DNA from: Oribacterium parvum ACB1 | GTDB lineage: Bacteria; Bacillota; Clostridia; Lachnospirales; Lachnospiraceae | Direction: 5' to 3' | Length of the DNA stretch: 64,000 nt | Assembly (NCBI RefSeq): GCF_000238055.2 | Contig: NZ_KE148312.1 | Location: 1,794,501 to 1,858,500, forward strand | Notes under the pieces: generated by a model | The model's database searches: none | The model's input: the letters and a program-made list of their open reading frames with translations, nothing else | Told to the model about the DNA's origin: nothing | Shown: in pieces, positions 8,608 through 16,117 of the stretch | How the letters are laid out: each line of letters opens with the position of its first letter | How positions within the stretch are numbered: the stretch's first letter is position 1 | Position numbers and translations under genes: made by a program

Positions 8608-9924
8608 ATGGCTATGAAACCGGATGATAAGGTAAGATGCTCCTTTTGCGGAAAATCTTCCAAGCAAGTCAGAAAAATGATTGCCGGCTTAAACAATACC
8701 TATATCTGTGATGAATGTGTTGAGCTTTGTCAGGAAATCTTTGATGAGGAAATGTTGGGAGATGAGAGTGGCAGCGATGTTTCCGAGTTGCATCTATTGA
8801 AACCAAAGGAAATCAAGGATTTTCTGGATGAATATGTTATCGGGCAGGAGGAGGCGAAGAAGGTTCTTTCTGTTGCGGTTTATAATCACTACAAACGCAT
8901 CACTTCCAAGGTACGGGATATAGATGTGCAAAAGTCTAATATTCTGATGATTGGACCGACTGGTACGGGAAAAACCTATCTTGCGCAGACCCTTGCAAAA
9001 ATCCTGGGTGTTCCCTTTGCTATTGCAGATGCTACGGCCTTGACAGAAGCCGGTTACGTAGGAGAGGATGTAGAAAATATTTTACTGAAGCTCATTCAAG
9101 CTGCGGATTACGATGTGGCAAGAGCGGAAATTGGAATCATTTACATTGATGAAATTGATAAGATTACCAAAAAGTCGGAGAATGTTTCTATCACGCGTGA
9201 TGTATCCGGTGAAGGTGTACAACAGGCTTTACTAAAGATATTGGAAGGAACCGTTGCATCCGTACCGCCGCAGGGTGGAAGAAAACATCCTCAGCAGGAG
9301 CTAATTCAAATTGATACGACCAACATTCTCTTCATTTGTGGAGGTGCCTTTGACGGTCTGGAACACATCATTGAAAAGCGTATTGCTTCCGGATCTATTG
9401 GATTTGGTGCGGAAATTGTAGAGAAAAACAAGGATAATTATGATGATGTATTAAAGCAGGTTCAACCGGAGGATTTAACAAAATTTGGATTAATTCCGGA
9501 GTTTATCGGTCGTGTTCCTGTGGATGTAGAGTTATCCAGTCACGATACGGAGAGTTTAAAGCGGATTTTGACTGTTCCAAAGAATGCTTTGGTAAAACAA
9601 TATCAGAAACTTTTTGAGATGGATGGTGTAGAGCTGTCCTTTAGGGATGATGCAGTGACTGCTATTGCAGAAAAGGCGGTACTGAGAAAAACAGGAGCTC
9701 GAGGTCTACGTTCTATCATGGAAGGCATGATGATGGATATCATGTATGATATTCCCTCTGATGAAGAAATTTCCGATGTGGAGATAACAAAGGAAGTTGT
9801 GGAGGAACATGCGAAACCGCGTCTTACCATGGATGCACAAAAGAGAAGAGAACGCTATGAGTCGTTCCAATCCAATAATCAGGATGGCCTGAAAGAGAAA
9901 AAGGCCTCCAAAAAGAGGGGATAA
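8608..9924 (+). CDS. clpX: ATP-dependent Clp protease ATPase subunit
   Basis: A 438-residue AAA+ unfoldase. The N-terminal zinc-binding domain has Cys11, Cys14, Cys34 and Cys37. Walker A GPTGTGKT is at residues 116-123, Walker B is in IIYIDEIDK, and the pore loop GYVGED and the sensor-2 arginine region [11 protein letters not shown] are present. It recognises tagged substrates and threads them into ClpP. The start ATG lies three bases after the clpP stop. The acidic and lysine-rich C-terminal tail after residue 410 is not part of the conserved core. Confidence 0.97.
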   Translation: MAMKPDDKVRCSFCGKSSKQVRKMIAGLNNTYICDECVELCQEIFDEEMLGDESGSDVSELHLLKPKEIKDFLDEYVIGQEEAKKVLSVAVYNHYKRITSKVRDIDVQKSNILMIGPTGTGKTYLAQTLAKILGVPFAIADATALTEAGYVGEDVENILLKLIQAADYDVARAEIGIIYIDEIDKITKKSENVSITRDVSGEGVQQALLKILEGTVASVPPQGGRKHPQQELIQIDTTNILFICGGAFDGLEHIIEKRIASGSIGFGAEIVEKNKDNYDDVLKQVQPEDLTKFGLIPEFIGRVPVDVELSSHDTESLKRILTVPKNALVKQYQKLFEMDGVELSFRDDAVTAIAEKAVLRKTGARGLRSIMEGMMMDIMYDIPSDEEISDVEITKEVVEEHAKPRLTMDAQKRRERYESFQSNNQDGLKEKKASKKRG

Positions 9925-9925
9925 T

Positions 9926-10522
9926 ATGCTGATTCGTTCTGTTGACCTTCCTTATGTTTGTGGAGTTAAGTCTGTACTTCCCAAGACAGGAAAACCGGAA
10001 TTTGTCCTTGCAGGTCGTTCCAATGTAGGGAAATCCTCTTTTGTAAATGCCTTGTTACAGAGAAAGTCTTTTGCCAGAACTTCTTCTACACCGGGTAAGA
10101 CCAGAACCATTAATTTTTATGCTGTAAATGACGCTTTTTTTCTGGTCGATTTACCCGGCTACGGCTATGCGAAGACAGGACCGGTAGAACAGGAAAAGTG
10201 GGATCGCTTAATTCGACGGTATCTTTCTGAAGGAGAGGATATCGAAGAGGTAATCCTTCTTTTGGATTCACGCAGAGTTCCGAACGAAATGGATTTACAG
10301 ATGTTTCAGTGGATTCTTGCCGCAACAGGTTATGAACCAATTGTAATCATTACTAAGATGGATAAGCTGAAGCGCTCTCAACACGCAAAGGCGATAAAAG
10401 AGATACGTGAAAAACTCGGGGCTTCGAAAGACTGTATGATGATTCCGTTTTCTGCGGAAACAAAGTCTGGAAGAGAAGAGTTTTTGGAACTTGTTGATAA
10501 GATTTTACGTGAAAACAGCTAA
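9926..10522 (+). CDS. engB: Ribosome biogenesis GTPase EngB/YsxC
   Basis: A 198-residue TrmE-Era-EngA-EngB-Septin GTPase. G1 GRSNVGKS is at residues 30-37, G3 DLPGYG at 75-80 and G4 TKMD at 143-146, with the EngB-specific SSTPGKTRTINFY before G3. It assists late 50S assembly. It starts one base after the clpX stop, so it belongs to the clpP-clpX-engB operon. In many Firmicutes a lon gene lies between clpX and engB; there is none here. Confidence 0.95.
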   Translation: MLIRSVDLPYVCGVKSVLPKTGKPEFVLAGRSNVGKSSFVNALLQRKSFARTSSTPGKTRTINFYAVNDAFFLVDLPGYGYAKTGPVEQEKWDRLIRRYLSEGEDIEEVILLLDSRRVPNEMDLQMFQWILAATGYEPIVIITKMDKLKRSQHAKAIKEIREKLGASKDCMMIPFSAETKSGREEFLELVDKILRENS

Positions 10523-10560
10523 ATAACTCTGAGAAAAATGGAAAGATTTAAATAAAAGGC

Positions 10561-10589
10561 TTGCACTTTACCCTGTCCTGTGGTAAAGT
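10561..10589 (+). promoter_or_regulatory. Promoter of tRNA-Ser
   Basis: TTGCAC (10561-10566), a 17-base spacer, then TAAAGT (10584-10589). The tRNA starts 14 bases after the -10 box. Confidence 0.7.
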
Positions 10590-10603
10590 GAACAAGCTGT
10601 TTT

Positions 10604-10688
10604 GACGAGGTGTGATAATGGTAGTCGGCCAGCCTGGAAAGTTGGTGCTCACGTCCGTGGGTTGTGGGTTCAAGTCCCATCCTCGTCG
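10604..10688 (+). tRNA. tRNA-Ser (anticodon GGA)
   Basis: An 85-base class II tRNA. Acceptor GACGAGG pairs with CCTCGTC; the three-pair D-stem TGA/TCG encloses a loop with GG; the anticodon arm CCAGC-CTGGAAA-GTTGG presents GGA; a long variable arm (CTCAC/GTGGG) marks it as serine; the T-arm has TTCAAGT. CCA is not encoded. It has its own promoter and terminator. Confidence 0.93.
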
Positions 10689-10694
10689 CTAAAG

Positions 10695-10734
10695 GCTCTG
10701 GATTCTTATGGATATAAGGATTTGGAGCTTTTTT
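10695..10734 (+). terminator. Terminator after tRNA-Ser
   Basis: A 14-bp stem (10695-10708 / 10715-10728) with several G-U pairs and a six-base loop, followed by six T. Confidence 0.85.
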
Positions 10735-10827
10735 CGTCTAAGAAAAAGCAAGATAGAAAAACTATGTGTTTTTTCTAATGTGCTATTTTATTTTTGATTC
10801 AATTTCTTCAATTTTCCAATATATTTC

Positions 10828-10855
10828 TTTTCAAGTATCCCAAATATTGTATAAT
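10828..10855 (+). promoter_or_regulatory. Putative promoter of the 379-residue protein gene
   Basis: A perfect -10 TATAAT (10850-10855) with a poor -35 TTTTCA (10828-10833) 16 bases upstream, in an AT-rich stretch. The ribosome binding site AAAGGAGG follows at 10871. Confidence 0.5.
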
Positions 10856-10884
10856 AAAATTATTCAGGAGAAAGGAGGAAGCAC

Positions 10885-12024
10885 ATGCTGGAATATCTGA
10901 ACCTAAAGTTGGACGGTCTGGGTGTGGGAGAGAGTTCTCTGAATATATGGATGAAAAATGGAAGATTAAAATACTCCTATGATTCAACAGAGTATGACAA
11001 TGGACCTTCCCTTGTTTTAAATGTTTCCAGAGATTCTGCCTCCTCTTTTTTAGAAAGCCTGGACAACTTGCATCTTTACCGGTGGAAAGAACAGTATTTT
11101 GAAGAGAAGAAGGACCGTTCGAAAGAACAGAAGCTTTCTTCTCGTTGGTATCTTTTCTACAAAGAAAAAAACAGAGAAGCGAAAGAATTTCAGGGATCAA
11201 ATGTTTTTCCTAAGGACTGGGAGAAATTGATGGAGGCCATTGCGAAGCTTACGGCGGATATGGATCATTCACGCTTTAACGGCCTTATGGAATTTACCAT
11301 GGATGTGAAAGACATTCGGGAGCAGATTTTTTGGAATCCTGTCAGTAGGGAAGAGAATTGTGTAGAGGTGGAATACAGAGATTTTTTATCTGTTTCCAGA
11401 GAGAGCAAGAAGCTCCTGTATCAACAATTTACCAATGGTGTTTTCACGGTTAAGCACGAGTACAATATACCCAATATAGTGGATTATCTTTTGGGAAATA
11501 TAGAACGGTATTTCACCAATTTCAGTGAAAGTGATTTGCCGGAGGAAGAGGCGGATGATTCTGCAAAGATAACAATATGTCTGTATTTTGAAAATGGAAA
11601 AAGGCAAGTACTTAGAAGAACGTATGATCGATACGGATTGCCGGATGACTGGGATGATTTGTTGGAGGACTTTCATAAAACACTGGCCTATTACGGCGTG
11701 TTCGGAACTATTTTTGATTCCGGATTGTATCATCACGGGGTGAAAAAAGATGAACATATTTATCTTTCCTGTATTTTTGAACCGAATGGGAAAAGCTATT
11801 ATTATAGGAGTAGGGAAGATAATCTGGCAGTAGGAGACTTTGTATTGGTTCCAAGTAGCAGACAGGAAAATGCGGAAACAGTGGTGATGATTTCGGAAAT
11901 TCTGTATTGTAAGGAAGAAGAAGTACCTTATCCTTTGGAAAAAACAAAATTCATTTTAAGAAAATTAGATGATGGTGATTTCTATAGTTTTTTGACAGGA
12001 GATAATCCGGATAGGAATGCATAG
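10885..12024 (+). CDS. Unrecognised 379-residue protein
   Basis: I do not recognise the family. It is soluble, has no signal peptide or membrane segment, and is rich in aromatic and acidic residues. Two parts can be seen: an N-terminal half of about 190 residues that looks like two related beta-rich modules (both contain a run of hydrophobic strands followed by a KDWEKL or PDDWDDLLEDF helix), and a C-terminal segment from about residue 310 (YYYRSREDNLAVGDFVLVP, then VVMISEILYCKEEEVPYPLEKTKFILRK) that resembles small beta-barrel modules found at the ends of Firmicutes proteins of unknown role. RBS AAAGGAGG precedes the ATG. The PIN-like gene begins 38 bases after the stop, so the two are probably co-transcribed. 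Confidence 0.75.
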   Translation: MLEYLNLKLDGLGVGESSLNIWMKNGRLKYSYDSTEYDNGPSLVLNVSRDSASSFLESLDNLHLYRWKEQYFEEKKDRSKEQKLSSRWYLFYKEKNREAKEFQGSNVFPKDWEKLMEAIAKLTADMDHSRFNGLMEFTMDVKDIREQIFWNPVSREENCVEVEYRDFLSVSRESKKLLYQQFTNGVFTVKHEYNIPNIVDYLLGNIERYFTNFSESDLPEEEADDSAKITICLYFENGKRQVLRRTYDRYGLPDDWDDLLEDFHKTLAYYGVFGTIFDSGLYHHGVKKDEHIYLSCIFEPNGKSYYYRSREDNLAVGDFVLVPSSRQENAETVVMISEILYCKEEEVPYPLEKTKFILRKLDDGDFYSFLTGDNPDRNA

Positions 12025-12062
12025 TTTATTTGATATGCTATGCTTCCCGGAAGGAGAAAAAA

Positions 12063-13733
12063 GTGATTATTTTAATTGATTTTGAGAATACGCATGCCAG
12101 CGGGTTTCAGGGGGTAGAATATCTCAATGAACAGGACACTCTGGTGGTGTATTATAGTGACGAAAATTCTGCTGTGAATAAGGGAGTAGTGGACGATTTA
12201 AAAGCAAAGAACGTCCATGTGCGGATGGTGAAGCTTCTAAAGCAACACAGCAATGCTTTAGATATGTATATTGCGTCTACAACGGGCATGTTTCTCGATA
12301 CGGGGGAAAAGATTTGCATTGTTTCCAAGGATAAGGGGTATGCAGCGGTTCGAGATTTCTGGCACAGCTTAAGAGGAGCGGAAATTCTTCTTGGAGAAAC
12401 AATTGAGGAGTGTTTCCTCCATTCCATTGCCAATGATGATGAACGAATCAGAAGAGCCAAGGAAAGAAGTCAGAAAGCGCTTCTTACGGAGGCTTTTGAA
12501 ACCATGAACAATATCCCTACAAGACCTACTTTGAGTAGAAATCGATTCTGGAGGAGAGGCAGACAGGTGAATTACGATTTGAGTAGTCATTTGAATCCTG
12601 TGGAAATTCTCCCGAATCCTCTTGCTAAACCTTCTCAAGAGGAGGAATATACACTGACAGATAACGAGCTTGAGAATTTAAAGGAGTTCTTGGAAGAGGA
12701 AAATCTTATAGCGAAGGAAGATTCAGTAGACGTAGTAGAGATTGAAAGTTCACCGGAGTTGGATGGTGAAAATCAGAATAAAACATTAGCGGAGAAGAAT
12801 GTAAAACAATCTTTTCCGGAAAAGGTATTGCTTTCTGAGGCAAACCTGCCGAGCAGTATAAACTCTATTGCAGAGGAAGAAGTGAAAAAGGAAGAATCTT
12901 CCTCCATGAACGGAAGTGTACTCTTAGAAGAATTACCAAAACCGGAAACTGCACAAACATTCAAAGCGGCACCAAATCAAGTTCGTTATGTATGGGATGC
13001 TGTAAAAAAAGCCATGATAAAAGTGGAAGAAGAATTAGAAGGAAGTTTGGATCAGTCTTCTGTTGGGGAAAGCACATTGTTAGCGGAAGAGGAAAATGAT
13101 ATTACAGAAGGAAAGAAAGAGAAGAGAAGAAGAAACTCCCGAAGAAGGCATAGTGGAAAGAAGACGGAAGAAGGAACAGAAAGTAAAGATAGTAAAGAAA
13201 AGATAGAAAGTAAAGACAATAAAGAAGTTTCCGGAGAGGCAGAGTTACCTCTTGTTCCCGAAAAAGGAGCTATAGAGAAGAAAACAAAGCAAAGTGCCCC
13301 GAAGGACAGAAAGGATAAGGGGGGGTCTTCGACGGGGAATAATCCTGAAAAACCGGGGTTAGATAAGGAAGATCCAAAGAAGGAAGATCCAAAGGAGGAA
13401 AATCCTAAGAAGGAAAATTTGGAGAAGAAAGATTCGAAAAAGGAAGATCCGAAGAAGGGGAATCCGAAGAAGGAAAATCCAAAGAGGGAGAATTTAAAGA
13501 AGAAGGATTCGAAAAAGAAAGATTCCGAGGATAAAGACTCTCAAAATCCAGAAATTGTTAAAAAAGATATGCAAACCCAAGGTACTAAAAAAGATGTAGA
13601 AAAAAGGGAAACGGAGAAAACGGACAATAATATAGAAGTAAAGAAAAAAAGTAGAAGAAGGCCGAGCAGGTCAAGAAAAAAACAGGTTGAAGAGGAAGTA
13701 AAGGAAGATTCTAAGGAGAATGATTCCAACTAA
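12063..13733 (+). CDS. PIN-like domain protein with a long charged repetitive tail
   Basis: The first 115 residues (MIILIDFENTHASGFQGV, VYYSDENSAVNKG, HVRMVKLLKQHSNALDMYIAS, KICIVSKDKGY) form a PIN-like nuclease fold: conserved acidic residues are in LIDFEN, SNALDMYI and SKDKGY. Most PIN domains are metal-dependent RNases. The remaining 440 residues are low complexity: acidic stretches, two arginine-rich patches (KRRRNSRRRH; SRRRPSRSRKK), and a lysine/glutamate/aspartate block with a 25-residue duplicated unit. Such tails suggest RNA binding or a scaffold. GTG at 12063 is chosen because AAGGAG (12051) fits it and an upstream ATG has no site. Catalytic activity is inferred, not shown. Confidence 0.75.
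   Translation: MIILIDFENTHASGFQGVEYLNEQDTLVVYYSDENSAVNKGVVDDLKAKNVHVRMVKLLKQHSNALDMYIASTTGMFLDTGEKICIVSKDKGYAAVRDFWHSLRGAEILLGETIEECFLHSIANDDERIRRAKERSQKALLTEAFETMNNIPTRPTLSRNRFWRRGRQVNYDLSSHLNPVEILPNPLAKPSQEEEYTLTDNELENLKEFLEEENLIAKEDSVDVVEIESSPELDGENQNKTLAEKNVKQSFPEKVLLSEANLPSSINSIAEEEVKKEESSSMNGSVLLEELPKPETAQTFKAAPNQVRYVWDAVKKAMIKVEEELEGSLDQSSVGESTLLAEEENDITEGKKEKRRRNSRRRHSGKKTEEGTESKDSKEKIESKDNKEVSGEAELPLVPEKGAIEKKTKQSAPKDRKDKGGSSTGNNPEKPGLDKEDPKKEDPKEENPKKENLEKKDSKKEDPKKGNPKKENPKRENLKKKDSKKKDSEDKDSQNPEIVKKDMQTQGTKKDVEKRETEKTDNNIEVKKKSRRRPSRSRKKQVEEEVKEDSKENDSN
13368..13517 (+). repeat. Two tandem 75-bp units inside the PIN protein gene
   Basis: Unit 1 (13368-13442) and unit 2 (13443-13517) each encode 25 residues built from five pentapeptides of the KKE(D/N)P kind, ending KKDSKK. 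The units align without gaps at the protein level. A shorter 27-bp pair (ESKDSKEKI / ESKDNKEVS) lies upstream in the same gene near 13180-13235. Confidence 0.85.
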
Positions 13734-13757
13734 GATATTGATTCTTTGAAAAAGTTC

Positions 13758-13786
13758 TTGCAAGCCGCGCAACATTATGGTAGTAT
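13758..13786 (+). promoter_or_regulatory. Promoter of tRNA-Leu(AAG)
   Basis: TTGCAA (13758-13763), a 17-base spacer, TAGTAT (13781-13786). The tRNA starts 13 bases further on. Confidence 0.7.
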
Positions 13787-13798
13787 ACCTTTTGTTGT

Positions 13799-13881
13799 GC
13801 GGGAGTGCTGGAATGGCAGACAGGCAAGACTAAGGATCTTGTGTCCGGTTGGGCGTGTGGGTTCAAGTCCCATCTCCCGCA
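13799..13881 (+). tRNA. tRNA-Leu (anticodon AAG)
   Basis: An 83-base class II tRNA. Acceptor GCGGGAG/CTCCCGC; D-stem CTG/CAG; anticodon arm CAAGA-CTAAGGA-TCTTG gives anticodon AAG; long variable arm; T-arm GTGGG-TTCAAGT-CCCAT. CCA is not encoded. An adenosine at position 34 outside tRNA-Arg is uncommon in bacteria and would normally be deaminated to inosine. Confidence 0.92.
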
Positions 13882-13891
13882 GCATGATAAG

Positions 13892-13940
13892 AGTCTAGGA
13901 ATCAAGCTTAAGTGCATATGATTCTTAGGCTTTTCTTTTA
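13892..13940 (+). terminator. Terminator after tRNA-Leu(AAG)
   Basis: A 13-bp stem (AGTCTAGGAATCA, 13892-13904, with TGATTCTTAGGCT, 13919-13931) with G-U pairs, followed by a T-rich run. Confidence 0.8.
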
Positions 13941-14013
13941 TATTTGAATCAGCTTTTGTGCATTGATAGTTATACTTACAGACGGAATAATCAATATCTA
14001 AAAGAGGTGGCGT

Positions 14014-14778
14014 ATGAACATAGCGGTAATAACAGGAGCAAGCTCGGGAATTGGAAAAGAGATTTGTTTTGCCATACAGGATAGAATTCCTGCCGTAGAG
14101 GAATTCTGGCTATTTTCCAGAAGAAAGGATGAACTGCAAAAGATTGCGAATCAACTGTTTTGTCCTACTCGAATCTTTTCTTATGACTTAACAGAGAAAG
14201 AAGGAATAGAGGAATACCGCAGCGCATTAACGAAGGATAAGCCCTCAATTTTATTTTTGGTCAATGCTGCGGGCTTTGGTAAATTGGGGGAGACGGAGAA
14301 ACTTTCCGAATCGGAACAGCTTAAGATGATTGATTTAAATTGTAAGGCATTGACTGCTTTTACCGTATATTCGCTTCCGTTTATGAGGAGGAAATCCAGA
14401 ATCATTCAGATTGCGTCAGCTGCGGCATTTTTACCGCAAAGGGAGTTTTCGGTCTATGCTGCAACGAAGTCTTATGTCTACTCCTTTTCCTTGTCCTTAA
14501 GAGAAGAGCTTAGGGAAAGAGAGATTGGTGTCACCGCAGTATGTCCGGGACCTGTGGATACGGAATTTTTCAAGGTGGCGGGAAATGAAGGGAAGCTTCG
14601 TTTCGCAAAGTCCTTCTTTATGGCAAAGCCCAAAAAAGTTGCCATGCAGGCACTGATGGATAGCGTATTGAAGCGACCCGTATCTGTTTATGGCTTTTCC
14701 ATGAAGCTTTTCTATGCTATGAGTCGGGTTATTCCTGATTTTATTCTGATAAAGTTCCTAAGGAAATTCTATACTTAA
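14014..14778 (+). CDS. Short-chain dehydrogenase/reductase (SDR)
   Basis: A 254-residue classical SDR. The cofactor motif GASSGIG is at residues 8-14, NAAG follows in LVNAAGFG, and the active site is Ser in IQIASAAAF with Tyr and Lys in YAATKSY. CPGPVDTEF is the usual loop after the catalytic tetrad. The C-terminal 40 residues are hydrophobic (FSMKLFYAMSRVIPDFILIKFL), as in SDRs that touch membranes or lipid substrates. The substrate cannot be assigned. RBS AAGAGGTGG precedes the ATG. A pseudouridine synthase gene follows after 41 bases, perhaps on the same transcript. Confidence 0.9.
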   Translation: MNIAVITGASSGIGKEICFAIQDRIPAVEEFWLFSRRKDELQKIANQLFCPTRIFSYDLTEKEGIEEYRSALTKDKPSILFLVNAAGFGKLGETEKLSESEQLKMIDLNCKALTAFTVYSLPFMRRKSRIIQIASAAAFLPQREFSVYAATKSYVYSFSLSLREELREREIGVTAVCPGPVDTEFFKVAGNEGKLRFAKSFFMAKPKKVAMQALMDSVLKRPVSVYGFSMKLFYAMSRVIPDFILIKFLRKFYT

Positions 14779-14819
14779 CTTTAAAACAGCCAAGGCTGGA
14801 AAAGAAATGGATTGATTAT

Positions 14820-15812
14820 ATGCGAGAAATTCTGGTTTCTGAAAATGAAAAGGAGCAAAAGCTTATAAAGCTATTGCAAAAGTTTTTCAAAGGACAAAAA
14901 GACTCCTTTCTTTTTAAGATGCTCAGAAAGAAAAACATTTTACTGAACGGAAAAAGGGCAAGCGGCAAGGAACTTTTGTCAATAGGAGACAAGGTACAAC
15001 TATATTTTTCGGAAGAAAGTTTGAAGAACTTAAGTTCCGCCGGAAAAGAAATAGAACAACACTGGGATAGCTCCTACAAAAAATATATTCACTATGAAGA
15101 CGAGAATCTGATTCTTTTTGCAAAGCCGGCAGGTTTATTGTCGGAGAATGATGAAAGTTCATCCCTTTCAGTTAATTCTCTTCTTTCTGCGTATCTCCTG
15201 GAAAATGGAGAAGTGAGTGCGGAGCAGCGTGCAACCTTTAGGCCGGGTATAGCCAATCGTCTGGATCGAAATACTTCCGGTCTGATTTTGTTCGGAAAGA
15301 ATCTTGCTTCCTTGCAAAGTCTCGGTAGAATGATGCAGGAGCATAGGATAGAAAAGCATTATTATGCTTTGGTTACAGGGGATTTTCAGAAAGAAGGACT
15401 ACAGGAAAGCTTTATCCAAAAAGATAAAAAAGAAAATAAGGTCTATAAGAAGACGGAAGGAGAGGGAGAAAAGATTTCCGCTGTTTTTTCTGTGCTTCAT
15501 AAGTATAGGGATGGAAATCAAATTTTCACTTTGCTTTCTGTTAAGCTCTTAACCGGAAAGACCCATCAAATTCGTTCTCAGCTTTCTTTTTTGCAGCACC
15601 CGATTCTGGGAGATGATAAATACGGAAATCGGGAGATGAATAAGCTATACAAAAATAAGGGAATCAAGAGGCAGCTTTTACATGCCTATTCTCTTTCTTT
15701 TCCTGCTATAGAAAAGGAAGATATTTTGTCTTCTTTGTCTGAAAGAAACTTTATTTTGCCTATGCCGGAGGATTTTCAAACACTGGTAAAAAGTTGCGAG
15801 GAAATTTTGTAA
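14820..15812 (+). CDS. RluC/RluD-type pseudouridine synthase
   Basis: A 330-residue protein with an N-terminal S4 RNA-binding domain (about residues 15-70; FKMLRKKNILLNGKRAS) and a catalytic domain whose signature NRLDRNTSGLILFGK contains the nucleophilic Asp. The motif TGKTHQIRSQL and HPILGDDKYG confirm the RluA/C/D group. It isomerises uridine in ribosomal RNA; the exact site cannot be predicted. The ATG has only a weak ribosome binding site. A strong promoter for comM begins just after its stop. Confidence 0.92.
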   Translation: MREILVSENEKEQKLIKLLQKFFKGQKDSFLFKMLRKKNILLNGKRASGKELLSIGDKVQLYFSEESLKNLSSAGKEIEQHWDSSYKKYIHYEDENLILFAKPAGLLSENDESSSLSVNSLLSAYLLENGEVSAEQRATFRPGIANRLDRNTSGLILFGKNLASLQSLGRMMQEHRIEKHYYALVTGDFQKEGLQESFIQKDKKENKVYKKTEGEGEKISAVFSVLHKYRDGNQIFTLLSVKLLTGKTHQIRSQLSFLQHPILGDDKYGNREMNKLYKNKGIKRQLLHAYSLSFPAIEKEDILSSLSERNFILPMPEDFQTLVKSCEEIL

Positions 15813-15821
15813 ACGGAAATG

Positions 15822-15850
15822 TTGACACAAAATAATTTATATAGTATATA
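15822..15850 (+). promoter_or_regulatory. Strong sigma-70 type promoter upstream of comM
   Basis: Consensus -35 TTGACA (15822-15827), a 17-base spacer, -10 TATATA (15845-15850). It starts only ten bases after the stop of the pseudouridine synthase gene. Confidence 0.85.
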
Positions 15851-16117
15851 ATTCTTGCATTGTTTGAAACAGGAATAGTAATATCTAAAATTTCCTGTAG
15901 CTAAAATTTCGAGAATTTAAATTTTTAAATATCTAAATATTCAAATATTCGAGTTTACGAGTATCTCAATTTCTCTAAATCTAAATTCTTTTATTTTCAT
16001 CTTTATTTCAATTGAAAAACACTGCTTATTCTGTTTATATCTTTAAGATACTTTAATTCATTTTTCTTGGATTTTTTTCAAATTCTTATTTTATTCTTTT
16101 TCAATCAGGAGGATTTT
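15851..16117 (+). other. Long AT-rich leader of comM
   Basis: About 260 bases separate the promoter from the comM ATG. The stretch is extremely A+T rich and repeats short words such as ATATCTAAA, ATTCAAATATTCGAG and ATCTAAATT. I see no conserved riboswitch, no strong hairpin and no ORF with a ribosome binding site. Confidence 0.45.
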
